DNA of 64,000 nucleotides, taken from positions 62,001-126,000 of the forward strand of contig JAXGGA010001041.1 of the NCBI GenBank assembly GCA_038373865.1, read 5' to 3'. How positions within the stretch are numbered: the first letter of the stretch is position 1; each line of letters begins with the position of its first letter. Positions 1 to 12,334 of this stretch are shown here, in pieces. Source of the stretch: Uloborus plumipes (Eukaryota; Arthropoda; Arachnida; Araneae; Uloboridae). Both the position numbers and the translations under genes were made by a program. Below the pieces are notes generated by a model that ran no database searches, was not told the origin of the DNA, and saw nothing but the letters and a program-made list of their open reading frames with translations.

Positions 1-997
1 TTTTTCAATCTTGACTTTTCTGTTTCTACCAAATGAAGTGTCATGTCGGCAGTGGAAATTAAGACACAAAATAAATTATTTTTTCAATCTATTTTTGCAT
101 AATCTAAAAGAAACCTACTGCCATGGACATAAAAAGGTGTTTTTATTTTCGAATCTTTAATTAGGAATGGTCACCTATCATAATTTGTCATGTCGGCAAC
201 GCCAAAGTAGAAGATATTTGTTGCAAAACTGATGCTTGCGTTACCGATGTTTTTTTGCAATTCTTTCTTCGTGTTATGAGTTGAGTTTTAAAGATTATTG
301 AAAGCAGTTTATTTATTGTTTTTTTAATGCTTTAGAAACATTAATTTTTCCGCAAAATTTGAGTTTTCAAACAAATTTATTGTCACTTTTTACCCTCTTT
401 TCTTTTACATCAATATTCAGACCTTTGTTCGTAACTACTGCCCCCAAAATTATAATTTTGTTTTAAAATGGAAAAGCACCAGTTTAGTGCAAATCTCCCT
501 CCCCCGCCAAGCTCTGACTGTCTTGAATTAATATCGTTTTTTAAGATTGTGTTAAGAATTTTATTTTATATTGATTTTTTAAGTATTAACCTATTTATCT
601 GTTTGAAAAAAACGTTGTCTCACTAATTTAAGCTTTAACTAACTTTTAATTAGTCTCTAATTTTATTTATGAAACAAAAAAGCGTTCGGGCTGTGTAAGT
701 ATTATTATATTCTAAGTAATAATTATTTACCTTTTTAAACATAAAAGGTAGTGAATGTGTTTACTTTTGTACATTGAGTGTGAAATCTGTAATATTTTCA
801 GATCGGTAGCATTCTCATCATGTCGCTAACGCTTAAAGAAAACCCCCCTAAAATGGGGGTAAATGTTCACCTTGACCATGCCCTAATTAAAAAAAAATGT
901 TACTAATGTGTATTTGAAATACCCTATTAATTTTATTTTCTGAGTATCTTTAAAAATTGAAAATTTCCATGGTCAAATGGCACTTTTCCTGATATTC
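1..997. other. AT-rich non-coding sequence, probably intron
   Basis: No exon, RNA gene or bounded repeat was recognised. The next host exon starts at 4595 with the last base of a split codon, so at least one earlier exon lies to the left and this block is probably intron. Confidence 0.5.
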
Positions 998-1862
998 ACC
1001 CATATACTCGCATATAAGTCGACCCCCCTACTTTTTGAAGAAAAATCGGGAAAAACCGAATACCTGCGTATAAGGGGAGACTGCACTTTTTGAAACGATC
1101 AGGAACGTTTAGTCGCGATTTTTGAATACAGACCTTTTTGAAAAGAAGGAAAATGAAATGCACTGAACATTCTTGTGTTAAAAACAGCACTATTGTTATT
1201 TTTCACAAAAAGGGTTCGTTTTTGCTATTGCAATTTTTGTAAATTGGGACCGATCCGGGAAGGTTTTACCACGATTTTGTAATATAAACATTTTAAAAAG
1301 AAGGAAAATGAAATGCAGTGAGTATTCTTTTGTTGAAAATAGCACGATTGTTATTCTTTTTCATAAATGTGGTTCATTTTTGCAATTGTGATTTTCGTAA
1401 AGGGTTCGATTTTACGATCGCGATTTTTGTAAGGGATCGATTTTGCGGTTACAATGTTTGCTATCTGTTGCTTTTATTTTGCATTGTTATTAATAAAATT
1501 TTGGGATGTAGCCTTGTTACATTCTGTTTCAAAAAGATAAACACCATCAATCGGAAAGTTCTCAAATACGGTAATTCCCGCACTTTTTGCACTTTTAGTC
1601 ATTTATTGTAATTATTTATATTTTATTTCATGATCAAACCATGCAAAAATATAGTAGAATGTATGATTATTTACTTCTCTAGCATCTGTTTAAAGTCGTT
1701 AGACTGAATTGGAAAAATCTTCTCCTTTTTGAGTGTTTTTTTTTCCAAGAATGGTTCGGGAAAATTTTTCGGAAATTCTGCCCCACTTATAAGTCAACCC
1801 CCTGATTTTCAACTTCATTTTTTGGACTACGTTTCTCGAATTATACTCAAGTATATATGGTA
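998..1862. mobile_element. Non-autonomous TIR element with CATATACTCG-type ends
   Basis: The left end reads acccatatactcgcatataa followed by gtcgacccccct. The right end, reverse complemented, reads taccatatatacttgagtat and later agggggttgacttataag. The two ends are therefore inverted copies. Inside are two diverged direct repeats starting near 1117 and 1274, each containing agaaggaaaatgaaatgca. No transposase coding was seen. The superfamily is not certain and no clean target-site duplication was found. Confidence 0.55.
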
Positions 1863-3211
1863 ACTGCTTTTTTGTATATTCATTTCTTATGAAAACTTAT
1901 CAAGATGTAGGCAGCCGCAAAGCCTCATGCCCCTTTTCTAAATTTTAATGAATGTTATTGCTTGGGTGAAAGTATACTATCATAATATTGGGCCTTGAAA
2001 ATGTCAGGGTTTGAAACTTATATCGAAAAAGCAGGCAATGTAAAAAATGCCTAATGACTTTTTAAACGGACATGTATGTATTAAAAGACCATCTTTTATA
2101 AAATGGCTTTCCTTTCAACTACAGAGCAAATGGCACAATTTGTTGATTCGTTCCTGTTGTGGATTAGTAGAAATAGTTATTTTGTATATTGGAATTGTTA
2201 TATGAATGTAGAAGAAAAAAATGTCATTGAACAAAACTTATATCATGTGCTAATACATAAAAGGCTTTAATAGGCAAATAATATATTTTTTTTACTTGCA
2301 AGACGTGGTGATCTTTTTTAATTATAAAGCTTCTCTCCTCTGTTACAAAAATTTTACTTTTACTGTGTTTGTGTATGGGTATATGTATACAACATACATG
2401 TGATTTTTCCTTAAATTGGCAAAAATCGATGAATTTCAATCTTGAGATTTACAGAATTCCGCTTTTGTGGTGATTCTTAAAGTTTTAAGAAGAAAACAAC
2501 AGCAAGTTACCAAAAAACCCATTCTTGCAAAAACTGTATATATAGTAGTATCTCCTTTAAGGGGCACTTTTTCTGGTCCCAGTCCCTTTGAATGGGGGAC
2601 TCCATGTATTCACCTCTGAATAAGAGACTCTTATTATTACAAAAATTATTGCACACATTTTGCCTGTTATTACAAAAATTATTGCATAAAATGTTGAAGT
2701 TATAGTAGATCCAAGATTTTTTTTTTTGACTGAAAATTAACTGGTAATAGTTTGTCCTAACATTGACATTAAAAAAACAAAACAAACATGTATTTTAAAG
2801 TTCTTGCCAAGATTTTAGTCTCATATTTTTCCTATTTATTTATGCGCTCAGCTCCAACGAATAGTGCCTATGAGAAACTTTTTACAGAACAGTTAATATG
2901 AAACCACCCAGTGATTAACATAATATTGCATTGTGAATCACATGATATGAAACAAATCCACATGACAAATTACTTTAAATTAATTTCTATTAATTACAAA
3001 ACTTTGATTCTATGCATTTTTTAATTAAATTTTAAGTTTTGAAATAATATATATTTTTTAATTAGAATAATTCTGAATTTCTCGTACATGAAATATATTT
3101 AATAAATCTTAGATGTAAATAGAGTACCTTTATTATATATATGCTATACTGTGTTTAGTACACATCAATCATACATCAATTCATGCACCTCCAAATAATG
3201 GACACCTCTAT
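1863..3211. other. AT-rich non-coding sequence, nothing recognised
   Basis: Short chance open frames on the minus strand (for example 2224-2439 and 2507-2785) are low-complexity and match no family I know. Confidence 0.5.
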
Positions 3212-3441
3212 TTAACCCTCTCGGCACCCTGGACCTCATATGAGGCTTCTACTTTTGAACTCAATTTTGGAAGAAGTAAACACTTAAAATGATTTTTTTT
3301 TCCGTCAGTCACTCCACCTATTCATGTAGATCACATATGAGGCTCCTAAGTGAAAAAAAATCATTTTAAGTGTTTACTTCTTCCAAAATTGAGTTCAAAA
3401 GTAGGAGCCTCATATGAGGTCCAGGGTGCCGAGAAGGTTAA
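3212..3441. mobile_element. TTAA-flanked palindromic MITE (piggyBac-like)
   Basis: The element is 3216-3437, flanked by TTAA at 3212-3215 and 3438-3441. Its arms are near-perfect inverted repeats. The left arm begins ccctctcggcaccctggacc and the right arm ends ggtccagggtgccgagaagg. Each arm contains cctcatatgagg or a close variant. A second match lies deeper, around aagtgtttacttcttccaaa. TTAA duplication with a CCC-type terminus is the piggyBac signature. There is no coding capacity. Confidence 0.8.
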
Positions 3442-4168
3442 GGGACAAAAAAATCCAGTCCCGCTAGTGTCTCTTATTGAGAGATTCATCTGTATATGTA
3501 CGTATAAATATAAAAACATTTGTTCAGCATGCTTTATTTTGCCCAGTATTTAAGAAATAATAAGTAAAAAAGAACACTAATTGAAAGTTTTAGAAATAGC
3601 TACTTAGTTTCACAGAAGTGCTGTAAAATAACTTATGATCACTTTTCCATGTGCAAGTAAACAAATGCATACCTTGTTTCGCTTCGAGTGTACAATCTTT
3701 CTGCATCCTGCATAAGAAGTGGATTTGTCTCATTTTAATCACATTTTAAGTTTTGTTACAAATAAATAAGTTACATTTTATTTTATTTTCAGAAAATGTT
3801 AGTTTGAAAATATACAGGATATTTTGTTTTAACTTGCATGCCTTGCTTTTGTAACGCTAGTGTCCATGGCTGCTGTAATAGGTAAAAGTCGTTTCAAGTA
3901 ATGCCTTTCTAAAAATTTGAATATGGTTTTTGCCAAAAAAAGTTAAAAACTATCCTCACTGGCACATGTGGCCAGTTAATGGATTGCCCTTTGATGAATC
4001 TAATTTCCATAGTGAAATTATAAACTTAAAACTAACTGATGACGGAAGGGAAAAAAAACTCAGCAATGAAAAACTCTCATAGCTGCAATACAATTTTGTG
4101 TGTGAACTGCTGAAAGATACAGCCTTACAATGTCATTGGTTTCGTTTCTCAAGAGCACTGAAGGAAAC

Positions 4169-4219
4169 ACATGCTACTGAAGAAATACAATATTTCGTAT
4201 TATTTCTTCAGTAGCATGT
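4169..4219. repeat. Short perfect-type hairpin
   Basis: The arm acatgctactgaagaaata is mirrored by its inverse after a loop of about 12 bases. It is probably the relic of a small MITE. A microRNA cannot be ruled out from sequence, but there is no other support for one. Confidence 0.5.
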
Positions 4220-4426
4220 AGTATAAAGAATATTGATCAAACATACAAATGTATCTTTTAGAATAAATGTGATTTTTATTTGAGTGCATTACTCTGCATG
4301 TATATGATGCATAATGAGGCAAAACATGTTATCCGTGAATTATGTGTTAAAAACAATTGTTTAGACTAATAACCATGATTTGAATTGTACACTGAAAAAA
4401 AAAAAAGGGAAGTAAATTCGTATCAT

Positions 4427-4446
4427 GGGGGGGGGGGGGGGGGGGG
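4427..4446. repeat. Poly(G) tract
   Basis: Twenty uninterrupted G residues followed by an agaaagaaag purine run. Homopolymer length here is prone to sequencing error. Confidence 0.9.
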
Positions 4447-4594
4447 AGAAAGAAAGAAAACGGAAAAAATCAATGCAGATTTCTTATGTTGATGGATTTG
4501 TGGCGTTAAGACTGTGCCTATAGTTTCAGTTCTTTTCCCATGTATTATTTGTTAAGCATGTTTGCTGTATGAAAAGTTCTCTTTTGCATTTTAG

Positions 4595-4803
4595 TGGAGA
4601 CTCTGAAGGTTTATATGAACAACTTCCTGTAGAAAGTGGCCATGGGCCAGATGATGGATCAGTGTCACCATCTCGTTTCATTGATGGCTTACCTTTAAGT
4701 CCTAGTGATGATAGTGATTTATATGCCAGTGTCTTTAATCAGGAGAATGGAGAGCATTTAGTTAAACCTAGCCAAATAAAAAATAGGAGAAGCTTACAAG
4801 CGG
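4595..4803 (+). CDS. RhoGAPp190: p190-type RhoGAP, exon 1 of those visible
   Basis: Internal coding exon with acceptor ttgcattttag and donor gcgg|gtatgt. It starts with the third base of a split codon and ends after the first base of the next (phase 1). The peptide opens GDSEGLYEQLPVESGHGP, then has DGSVSPSRF and a serine/aspartate run PLSPSDDSDLY. It is acidic and Ser/Pro-rich, with no membrane segment or fold. This fits the disordered middle region of p190 RhoGAP, between the FF domains and the GAP domain. The gene assignment comes from the joined exons, chiefly the GAP exon at 61939. Earlier exons must lie outside the window. Confidence 0.75.
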
Positions 4804-6571
4804 GTATGTTTATACATTTTCGTATTTCTTTAAACCATTTTTATTAAAGTTCATTGTTTCCACGCATTAACTGTAAGTTTAGACGTGCTACTGTATTTTT
4901 ACTGCAAGATGTTAAGATATTTGATATTTTAATCAGTAATTAATGTTTAAGAAGTATGTGGAATGAATTTCTGTAGCCACTATGAATTGTAGGGATTAGA
5001 AAGGGCAGGGGGTTAAGGTTGGACAAAGAAATGCTGTCGGAGTAATTATTTAATGCAAATAGAGTTGAAAAATCTTTTTTAAAAAATGTAAACATTTTCT
5101 TTGAGCGCTTTATTTACAAATTGTAGTAGTTTGCTTCTTAAGAGATGTGCCTGAATTCTCTCCAAATTCCAGGCAAATTTGTTTTTTCTTTTTGCATAAC
5201 ACTAATCTATGAACAATCATTTAATGAACAACTCAATAGTGCCAAAAAAAAAAAAAAATCCATTGAGAGAAACATTTTTAACTCTTGACTTAAGAGAGGT
5301 TTTTTTTTTCCGCAAAACCAACATAAAAGGTTGAACAAGATTTATGACTGAAGTTCTTATTAATATTGTAAATTGCAGTTATTATTTTACACATTTTGCT
5401 TCTCTCAGGTTAGCAAGTTTGCATCATTTTATCTAAATCTATTTCGTTCGTGAGCCATTATCAGGATATTGTTCATTTTTTTCATGCTGGTTAAATAGCA
5501 TGTTTTTGTATCAGTGCATCTCGTTTCGTGCATTTTCCTTCTATGTGTTACCTAACATAATTTTTACCTATCTGGAAAACAAAAAATGCCTTGAAGCATT
5601 TGAGAGTGATGATTCTTGTGAATGTGTATTCATGAGAAAAGATCAAATATGATGTAATACGCTTTTTGTAACGATTGTGAAGCAGTCATCGTAAGATCTC
5701 AAAAGTGCTACTTGTGGATGGTATTAAAGTGATGTATTAAATTAGTCCCTATAGTAAACTAACAATTCTGTATAAAGCCATATATTTTTCTTAAACTTTT
5801 AAGAACTTTGACCTGATTTCTTGTTCTTTTATTAAGGTGAGCAGGTTTGTAAATACGTCATGACAATTTTAAGCACTAACTTGAGTTATAAAGCAATTAT
5901 TTTATGGTTAAAATGAAAGATATATATTTGTTTCCTGTATTTTATTTTCTACCTAATACTAAAATTGTATCTACAACAAAAGCTGGATTTGTAAAAAACT
6001 AAATTGAATTATAAAAGCAATCATTTTATGGTTAAAAGTTCTATATATTTTGTCCTGTGTTTTATTTTCTCTCTAATACTATAATTGTATCTACAACAAA
6101 AGCTTGATTTGTGTTAACTCTACCCAAAGTTTTAGAAGGTTAATTTTCTTTTCATATAGCACTGCTTAAAACATGCAGGGATCAGATTTCTTTAGTTTAA
6201 CAAAATTATTTTATACAAGAAATGTTTGATTTCTGTATTTGTTAATTATGATTTGTATGCATCTTTGCCGATGAGCTATCTTTTTATACATTGCCACTTT
6301 GAATGTGGTATATTTTTGTCATGATTTTTGGGAGGGGGTGGGGGACATACAATGTTCGTAAACTTTTATCCTGACAAATGTTTTGTCAGTACAACTAGCA
6401 ACATTTGACTTCATCTAGGCCTGATCGTAATTGCCTATGTGTCCAAAAGTAATGTCAAATGCCTTTTGAAATTTATCTCTGCAAGTAACAATCCTTTTCT
6501 TACAAACTGTTTCATGCCAGAGCATTCGTATTGAAACATTTTTGTAACTTCAGTAAATTAGTAACAATATA
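4804..6571. other. Intron 1, first part
   Basis: AT-rich intron with a tandem duplication (listed separately). No coding sequence was seen. Confidence 0.6.
5881..6114. repeat. Tandem duplication, two units of about 112 bp, period about 123
   Basis: Unit 1 (5881-5993) and unit 2 (6004-6114) share aaagcaattattttatggtt-type starts and the block attgtatctacaacaaaagc. They differ at scattered positions. It looks like a local intronic duplication. Confidence 0.8.
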
Positions 6572-6895
6572 CAATAGGAACAATCAACCTTTTATTTCAC
6601 AAAATTAGCAAAAATCTGCAGACATGTTTTGGGGTTACAAGGAACCATTTTTTCAATGCAATTAAGTGTGAGCTTTAAGATGAAAACTCATCCGTGAAAA
6701 GCAACAGTGGAACAGAAGACAATTTAAATACTTTCCTTAAACTGTCTTCTGTTCTACTGTTGCTTTTCTCGGATTACTTATCATCCTGAAGCTCACACTT
6801 TATTGCATTGAAAAGGGGTTCCTTGTAATTCCAAGACATGTGACTGTAGATTTTTGCAAATTTTGGACGATTAAACGTTGATTGTTCCTATTTTA
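6572..6895. mobile_element. Foldback/palindromic MITE, about 324 bp
   Basis: The left arm starts caataggaacaatcaacctt and the right arm ends gttgattgttcctatttta. The arms match through most of their length, including agcaacagtggaacagaaga opposite tcttctgttctactgttgct, and they meet near 6730. The element would fold into one long hairpin. No coding was found, and flanking duplications are not clear. Confidence 0.75.
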
Positions 6896-6962
6896 CTCTT
6901 CAAGCACAAAGGTGTTTATTCAATTCTTATTAACACGTTCGATGCTGACCTCATGACAATGA

Positions 6963-8284
6963 CAGGGGTCTGTCCAGGATTTTTCACAGAGTCCGTTTTT
7001 TGTGTAAAACTAAATAACTTTGTGAAAATCAAATTAAAAAAAAATTGAATTTAATAAAAAATATTAATTTAAATTATTTCCCTCTTAAAAAAGCGTATTA
7101 AACATTGAAAAGGAGAAAAATCTGATTCCTGTAGCGGATGCGAAGAGATTGCAGTTTTCAAAGTGATGGCATCAAAAGCATAAAAACGGAATATAAACGA
7201 ATTTATTTTGGTAAAATTTTTTTACAATTGCATTGTAAAGGTCGATGATAAACATATTATTAATGTCTGTTAACACAATTAATGCGAAAATAAAATGAAA
7301 CGATCCATTCAGCGTTTAACATTTCAACTCATAAAAGAACAGTTAATTTTGATTCAAAAAATTTAAAACAATGATCTGAACAAAAAATAAAGCAAATTTT
7401 CATTTTTTTGCCTTCTATTAAAGAGTAATTAGCTTGAAAAATAAGTAAAATTCGATTTTCATATCGGATTGCAGAGATCGCAATTTTCAAAATGAAAGCA
7501 TCAGAAGTACAAAAACGGTAAATAAATAATTTATTAAAGTCAAATAATTTTAGAATTACATTTCATTGGGTGAACAAATTCATTAATTCTTGAATATAAC
7601 CAAAACACCACCCTCCTAAGCATTAAAAAAAAAAAAAAAAAAGATAATTTTCTGCCAAGATAAGGTCCCACCACCAAAGGCGTGATAATTTTAAATAACT
7701 AATCACTATTAGAAGCAATCCCATTTTTTCTCCAACCCTACCTATCTGTTAGCAGTTCTAAGTTCATTGCGAAGATAATTGCTATTATTATTATTTCCTT
7801 TTTGTTTAAGTCAAGAGCAGGGAGAAAAATCCTTACTCTGCATTTCCAGAGAAATCTATAACAGTAACATCACAACAAGCCATTTTGATTTGCACAAGAT
7901 AAAACAAACAAGCAGAACTATTAAACAAAACAACTACCTTTTTACGTTGTTAATTTCTTTAAAAGAAACCAACAAAAAGTGCTAATTTTACATTAAAGAT
8001 TTATTGCTTGCCCGAGCATAGCAGGCAGGAAGTGCCGACTTTTTTTTCTGCAAAATTGGCGGATAAGCGATTCCCTTCTTTAACTTCAGGAAAAGGATCT
8101 AAAGTTGTGGGCTTTTGCGCAGAAATATGCTATGTTATTTTGATTTCAGATTTGCTTTTTGAATGAATAATGTGTGAAATGTCCGTTTTGTTTGATCAGC
8201 ATTTTGTGAAGGGTCCGTTTTGCTTGATCGTATTTTTGTGAAGGGTCCGTTAACGGACCCGATTTTCCTTTGGCCAGACCCCTG
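6963..8284. mobile_element. Non-autonomous hAT-like element
   Basis: The ends are caggggtctgtccagg and, reverse complemented, caggggtctggccaaa. CAGGGGT termini are typical of hAT elements. The subterminal region carries repeated gaagggtccgtt motifs and a small palindrome aacggaccc. Two diverged internal repeats near 7085-7250 and 7430-7570 share gattgcag and aaaacgg blocks. The flanks (gacaatga and aatggtaa) do not form a clean 8 bp duplication. No transposase was recognised; the short open frame at 7779-7985 matches nothing known. Confidence 0.55.
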
Positions 8285-10533
8285 AATGGTAACCATCATC
8301 GGGCTGAAAGATTTTTTGTTGTCTAACTTACCTATTCCACTCTATTTTTAATGTAGATAACGGGAAAAAAAATTAAAAAATGTTTTTTAAATATTCAATT
8401 GTGAAAATTTAAAGTTCTCTCCCAAGAGGACAGCCGCCTGCTAAGTGAACCTGTTGCCGTCCTTCCAAGAGTTCATGCGCTCCCAACATGTTAACAACAT
8501 TGTCTGGATAACTATTTGATACTTATTTATTTTATTTATTTATTTATTTTTAAAACTTTCATCAACTTACTGATTATATTTTGTAATTTATTTTATTTTG
8601 ACTATTGTTAAATCACAGCTAAATTCTTTCTGACTTTATTTATTTTTTTCTTATGAGTTTATAATTTTCTATTGCTATGAGTCTTTTTTTCTTGTGTACT
8701 TATTTTTTCCCCCATCATTAGTCTGATTCATAGGTCTTTCAGGGATTGTCTTTCAGAATAGTTTTAACAATTTTCATTAAATGTTTCATAGTTTCTAAGT
8801 CAGATGTAGCAAGTAATAATGTAATTTAATTTGAGTAATTGCTTTTAATGTCAGTTGATGCTTCTGTCCACACATAGTGTCTCAAGTATCGTCTTCAACT
8901 AAATGAGTGCTCCAAGCAATTTTTTTTTGAATTTTCAAATTCAGTGACAAAATTGTTGTTGATAGTACTTTTTACTTGTTGTGCCTAAATAATTAAGTCA
9001 TTTAAAGTTTTTTTTCTTGTGTAATCAATATTTTTTAATCCTTAGCTACATAATTAATTGTTTACTAAATTCTCTGCCTCTTTAAAAACTATTAGTGTTT
9101 TTTTTACTCCCGTTTTCTTTTCCTGATTTATATATGTGCATAAAAATATTTTACTAGAAGACCAAAGTGTAATAATGAAAAATAATTTAATAAATAGCAA
9201 TTAAAAGAACATAGTACAACATGTTTTTGGACGAAAAAGTTATACACCCTTGTATCCCTATTAATGAAATATAAGGCCTTAAATCTTGCCAAATTTTATG
9301 AAAAATTGCTAAATTCTATCTCTTGCTAAGTCTTTAAATATAGTGCTTTTAAATTTTGGCCCTTAAAAACCTTATATCTTGAGAATGAGGGTATGAATGC
9401 AAATAATTTTTATTTTAAACAAATGTCTCAATATGCTCTTTTGATTGTATGTGAACTGTTTTCATTATTACACTTGATTAGTATCACTTATATTTTAAGG
9501 TTAATGTGTATTCTTTTTTGACTATTGAAACTATGAAGTAAAGTAACATTTATTCATTTATTTTTATTACTGCATTTGTAATTTCAAATTTCACTGTTTT
9601 CTTAGAAACCATACATTGCTGTGTATATTTTTTAAAGATTAGAATGTTACAGGCCTTAATTCCAAAGTGTGTATCTTGAATAATTCGAGATTGAAGTAGA
9701 TATCCACTAATGAGGGGGCAGGGACACTCTTAATTACTTGATTGAGAAATACTTGTTTCTTTTGAGAGGAAAAAGAAAAACTAACACTGAAAACTACAAA
9801 ATGGCATTTTGAAAAAGTTGCATGTATTGTGTGTGTATCAATTACAAAAAAGAACATTTTCAGAAGGATAATAGATTAGATTTGCGCCCTGCACTTTATT
9901 AGCTAGAATAGAACACAGCAAATGGACTGAAACTGGTCTCTTTCTTGGTTAAATAAAATTGACATTTTTGCAACCACTCACAAAAAATTCATGTTATGGT
10001 AATTATAATTCAATGCAATAAATCTGGAGGCAGTTTATTTACAACATTCATATTTTAAAACATATTTTATAATTTTTATATTTGCTCTATAGCTGCAGGT
10101 TGGTGTCAACTATAGTCAGAGCTTAGTTATTTCTGCTGGTACTCAGTATTAAAGATGAAAAAAATTAAATAAACTGCCTGTCATGAGTTAGTTTGCTTTT
10201 GGAAATTTTTTTTTCAGTCGGCACACGACTGTTGCAAAAATCGAAGTATTCGAATTTTTTACGATTTTTTGCCTTATGATATGCATCACTGGATTTGTAT
10301 TTCTCTGTTTAGAAAAAGTTAAAAATAAAAATAGAAAAAAAAAGTACTTATTTTAGAAGAATATTTGTAGTTAAGTTTGTTTATTTCATAGAATATATAA
10401 AGTAGAATTTGACAATGTAATATAGTTGTTTGAACTATGTATTTTTTACTTTATAAATAATTGCATGCTGGCTTATTTTGGTAATACTGCTGTTAAACTT
10501 TTCTATTCTGCTTTACTTACATTTTTCTTGCAG
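8285..10533. other. Intron 1, last part
   Basis: AT-rich, with a (TTTA)n run at 8521-8551. No coding sequence was seen. It ends in the acceptor tttttcttgcag at 10533. Confidence 0.6.
8521..8551. repeat. (TTTA)n microsatellite
   Basis: Imperfect tetranucleotide run. Confidence 0.8.
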
Positions 10534-11028
10534 AGCTATATCGGCAGTCTTTTCCAAGTACAGAATCTTTGGATCGTTCAGTATCAATGAAATCCCGTGA
10601 CAACAATGGTCCTCCTCCACCTTTGCCCCCCTCTCGCCATGACAGAGACCCACATTCTGGCATTGATCTTGCATACCCTCCTCCAACGCTTGGCACTTTT
10701 ACTGGCAATGCTTCTCCTCCGCCTTCATACCACAGTCCAGTGCATTATTCTCCTCGACTCCCTCCACACCCACTCCCTTTACCCTCATCTTTATATGCTA
10801 CTGGTCGGAGACGACCTCCTGCTCCTGACAGAGCTTTGCCTTTCCCTCCATATGAACTGAAAAAATCAAACAGTTTGAAATCTTGTGGCATAGGAATGCC
10901 ATCAACTCCATCTGCTCAGAGTCTTAGTCACCCAGATTCTGGTCAAGGATCAAGAATTCCAGATGACTTAGATGCATCTGACAGCATGACTGATGATGAT
11001 GATGACACTATTTCATCTGGGCTAAGTG
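10534..11028 (+). CDS. RhoGAPp190: p190-type RhoGAP, exon 2 (proline-rich)
   Basis: Largest exon seen: 495 bp, phase 1 at both ends, so it could be skipped without a frameshift. The acceptor is ttcttgcag. The donor is inferred at agtg|gtgatt; without a splice there, the frame stops at 11037. The first codon (g+ag) and the last (g+ga) are completed correctly by the neighbouring exons. The peptide begins LYRQSFPSTESLDRSVSMKS. It has several proline runs (GPPPPLPPSRHD, ASPPPSYHSP, LPPHPLPLPSS) that could bind SH3 or WW domains. It ends in an acidic patch DASDSMTDDDDDTISSGLS. It is disordered, with no enzymatic motif. Confidence 0.75.
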
Positions 11029-12214
11029 GTGATTACTAGTATTTCTTTAACCTTTATAACAACAAGACATTGTTTTGCTTGCAAAGTGCATGACTGCTTA
11101 AAAGCTCTTACACTTAGCATGGGTTTTTCTCCCAAACTTTCAGCTCTTTTGATCCTTTTACTGTTTCAATACTCAATATATTTTTCAGTTTCATTAATTT
11201 TTATTTTTCTATTTTAAATTTCTTCATAACTTGTTTTAGTTTAAACTGTTAAAGATCCCCATGCATGCTCCCCCTCCCCCAGTTTTTTAAGCATGGATGT
11301 GTTTGGTCAGCAAATAAACCTTCATAGGAATGTTTAAAATGTTTGAATATATTTGCTCTTATTATAATAGTCTTGGAGTACAGCTCTGTCATGTTCTTAT
11401 CATTGCTAAGAAGATTTAGTTTGAATGGTTTTTGCAGTTAGTTTTCTCTGGGTTAAGGGATTTGTTTCTGGAAGTATTAGAGTTCTGAGCACATTTGTTT
11501 TGGTTAGACTGTCTACCTTGCAAATTATTAAAATTTATGAATCATGTTTACATAACCCCAAAAAGGATTTGCAGATTAGCATTTTTGAACATAGATCTGT
11601 GCTGTACTCTAACAGTTTAATATCTATCATTATTCATAATTATATTGTTTTTATCAGTACAATTTTATAATTGTGCGCATTTAATTTTGCAAAGTTTACT
11701 AAAATAAAAATCATGTAGCACTTAAATGAAGTGTATGAATTGTTTTAGAATTTGTTTTGTTTTTAATACACTGAGCAAAAATATTTTAGTTATTTCTTTC
11801 TCCAAGATTTCTTTTAAGTATGGTGCTATTTTATAAGTTTTTCTCACATCATTTTTAAAGTTACTTGGTATTAAATCTGGTTCCTCAAAAGCAGCATTTG
11901 TAAATATAAAATTTGTTCTGAAAATTTGCATCGCTTTTGAACTTATTAGTTAAGCTTTTTTTCCGTTAAACAAATTCAGTCTTTAAGCATTTTAGACTTA
12001 GTTGCATATATTACTTTAACCCAGTTACCAGTGGAGTATTTGCATTGTTTTTCAATCATACTCTAAATAACAAAGTAGTTAGATAGGATTTCTAAAGACT
12101 AGCTTTTATAAATTGTCTCTGAATGTAATTGGTAGACTTTTTGTGTTAAAGTAGTAGTGTCCTAGGAAAAAAAATTTCTCTTCCTTTCCAATTTGTAATT
12201 GTGCTACCATACAG
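11029..12214. other. Intron 2
   Basis: About 1.2 kb of AT-rich sequence from donor gtgatt to acceptor accatacag. Nothing else was recognised. Confidence 0.65.
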
Positions 12215-12334
12215 GATATGGTGCCTCCTACCCGCCGCCGCCAGAACCTGCACCACCAGACTTACCCCCTTCGCGAATGAAGAAGGGATCTTTAACTGCT
12301 GGTCACCACACTTCTCGTACAAGCTTGGATGAGG
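12215..12334 (+). CDS. RhoGAPp190: p190-type RhoGAP, exon 3
   Basis: 120 bp, phase 1 at both ends, so it is a possible cassette exon. Acceptor gctaccatacag, donor gagg|gtactc. The peptide YGASYPPPPEPAPPDLPPSR is a dense proline cluster, followed by a basic/serine segment MKKGSLTAGHHTSRTSLDE. It continues the disordered Pro/Ser region. Joined to exon 4, the split codon reads GGT (Gly). The assignment rests on frame continuity and composition rather than a domain. Confidence 0.7.

Larger units (their letters stand above)
3442..4594. other. Non-coding sequence upstream of exon 1
   Basis: AT-rich sequence ending in the acceptor ttttgcattttag at 4594. It holds one small hairpin and one G homopolymer, listed separately. 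Nothing else was seen. Confidence 0.55.

Noticed and set aside
4169..4219. Possible microRNA hairpin
   Set aside because: The arms are almost fully complementary over only 20 bases, with no lower stem. A small MITE relic explains it as well.
9220..9400. Possible inverted repeat around ttatacacccttgtatccc and gaatgagggtatg
   Set aside because: Matching runs are too short and interrupted to separate from AT-rich background.
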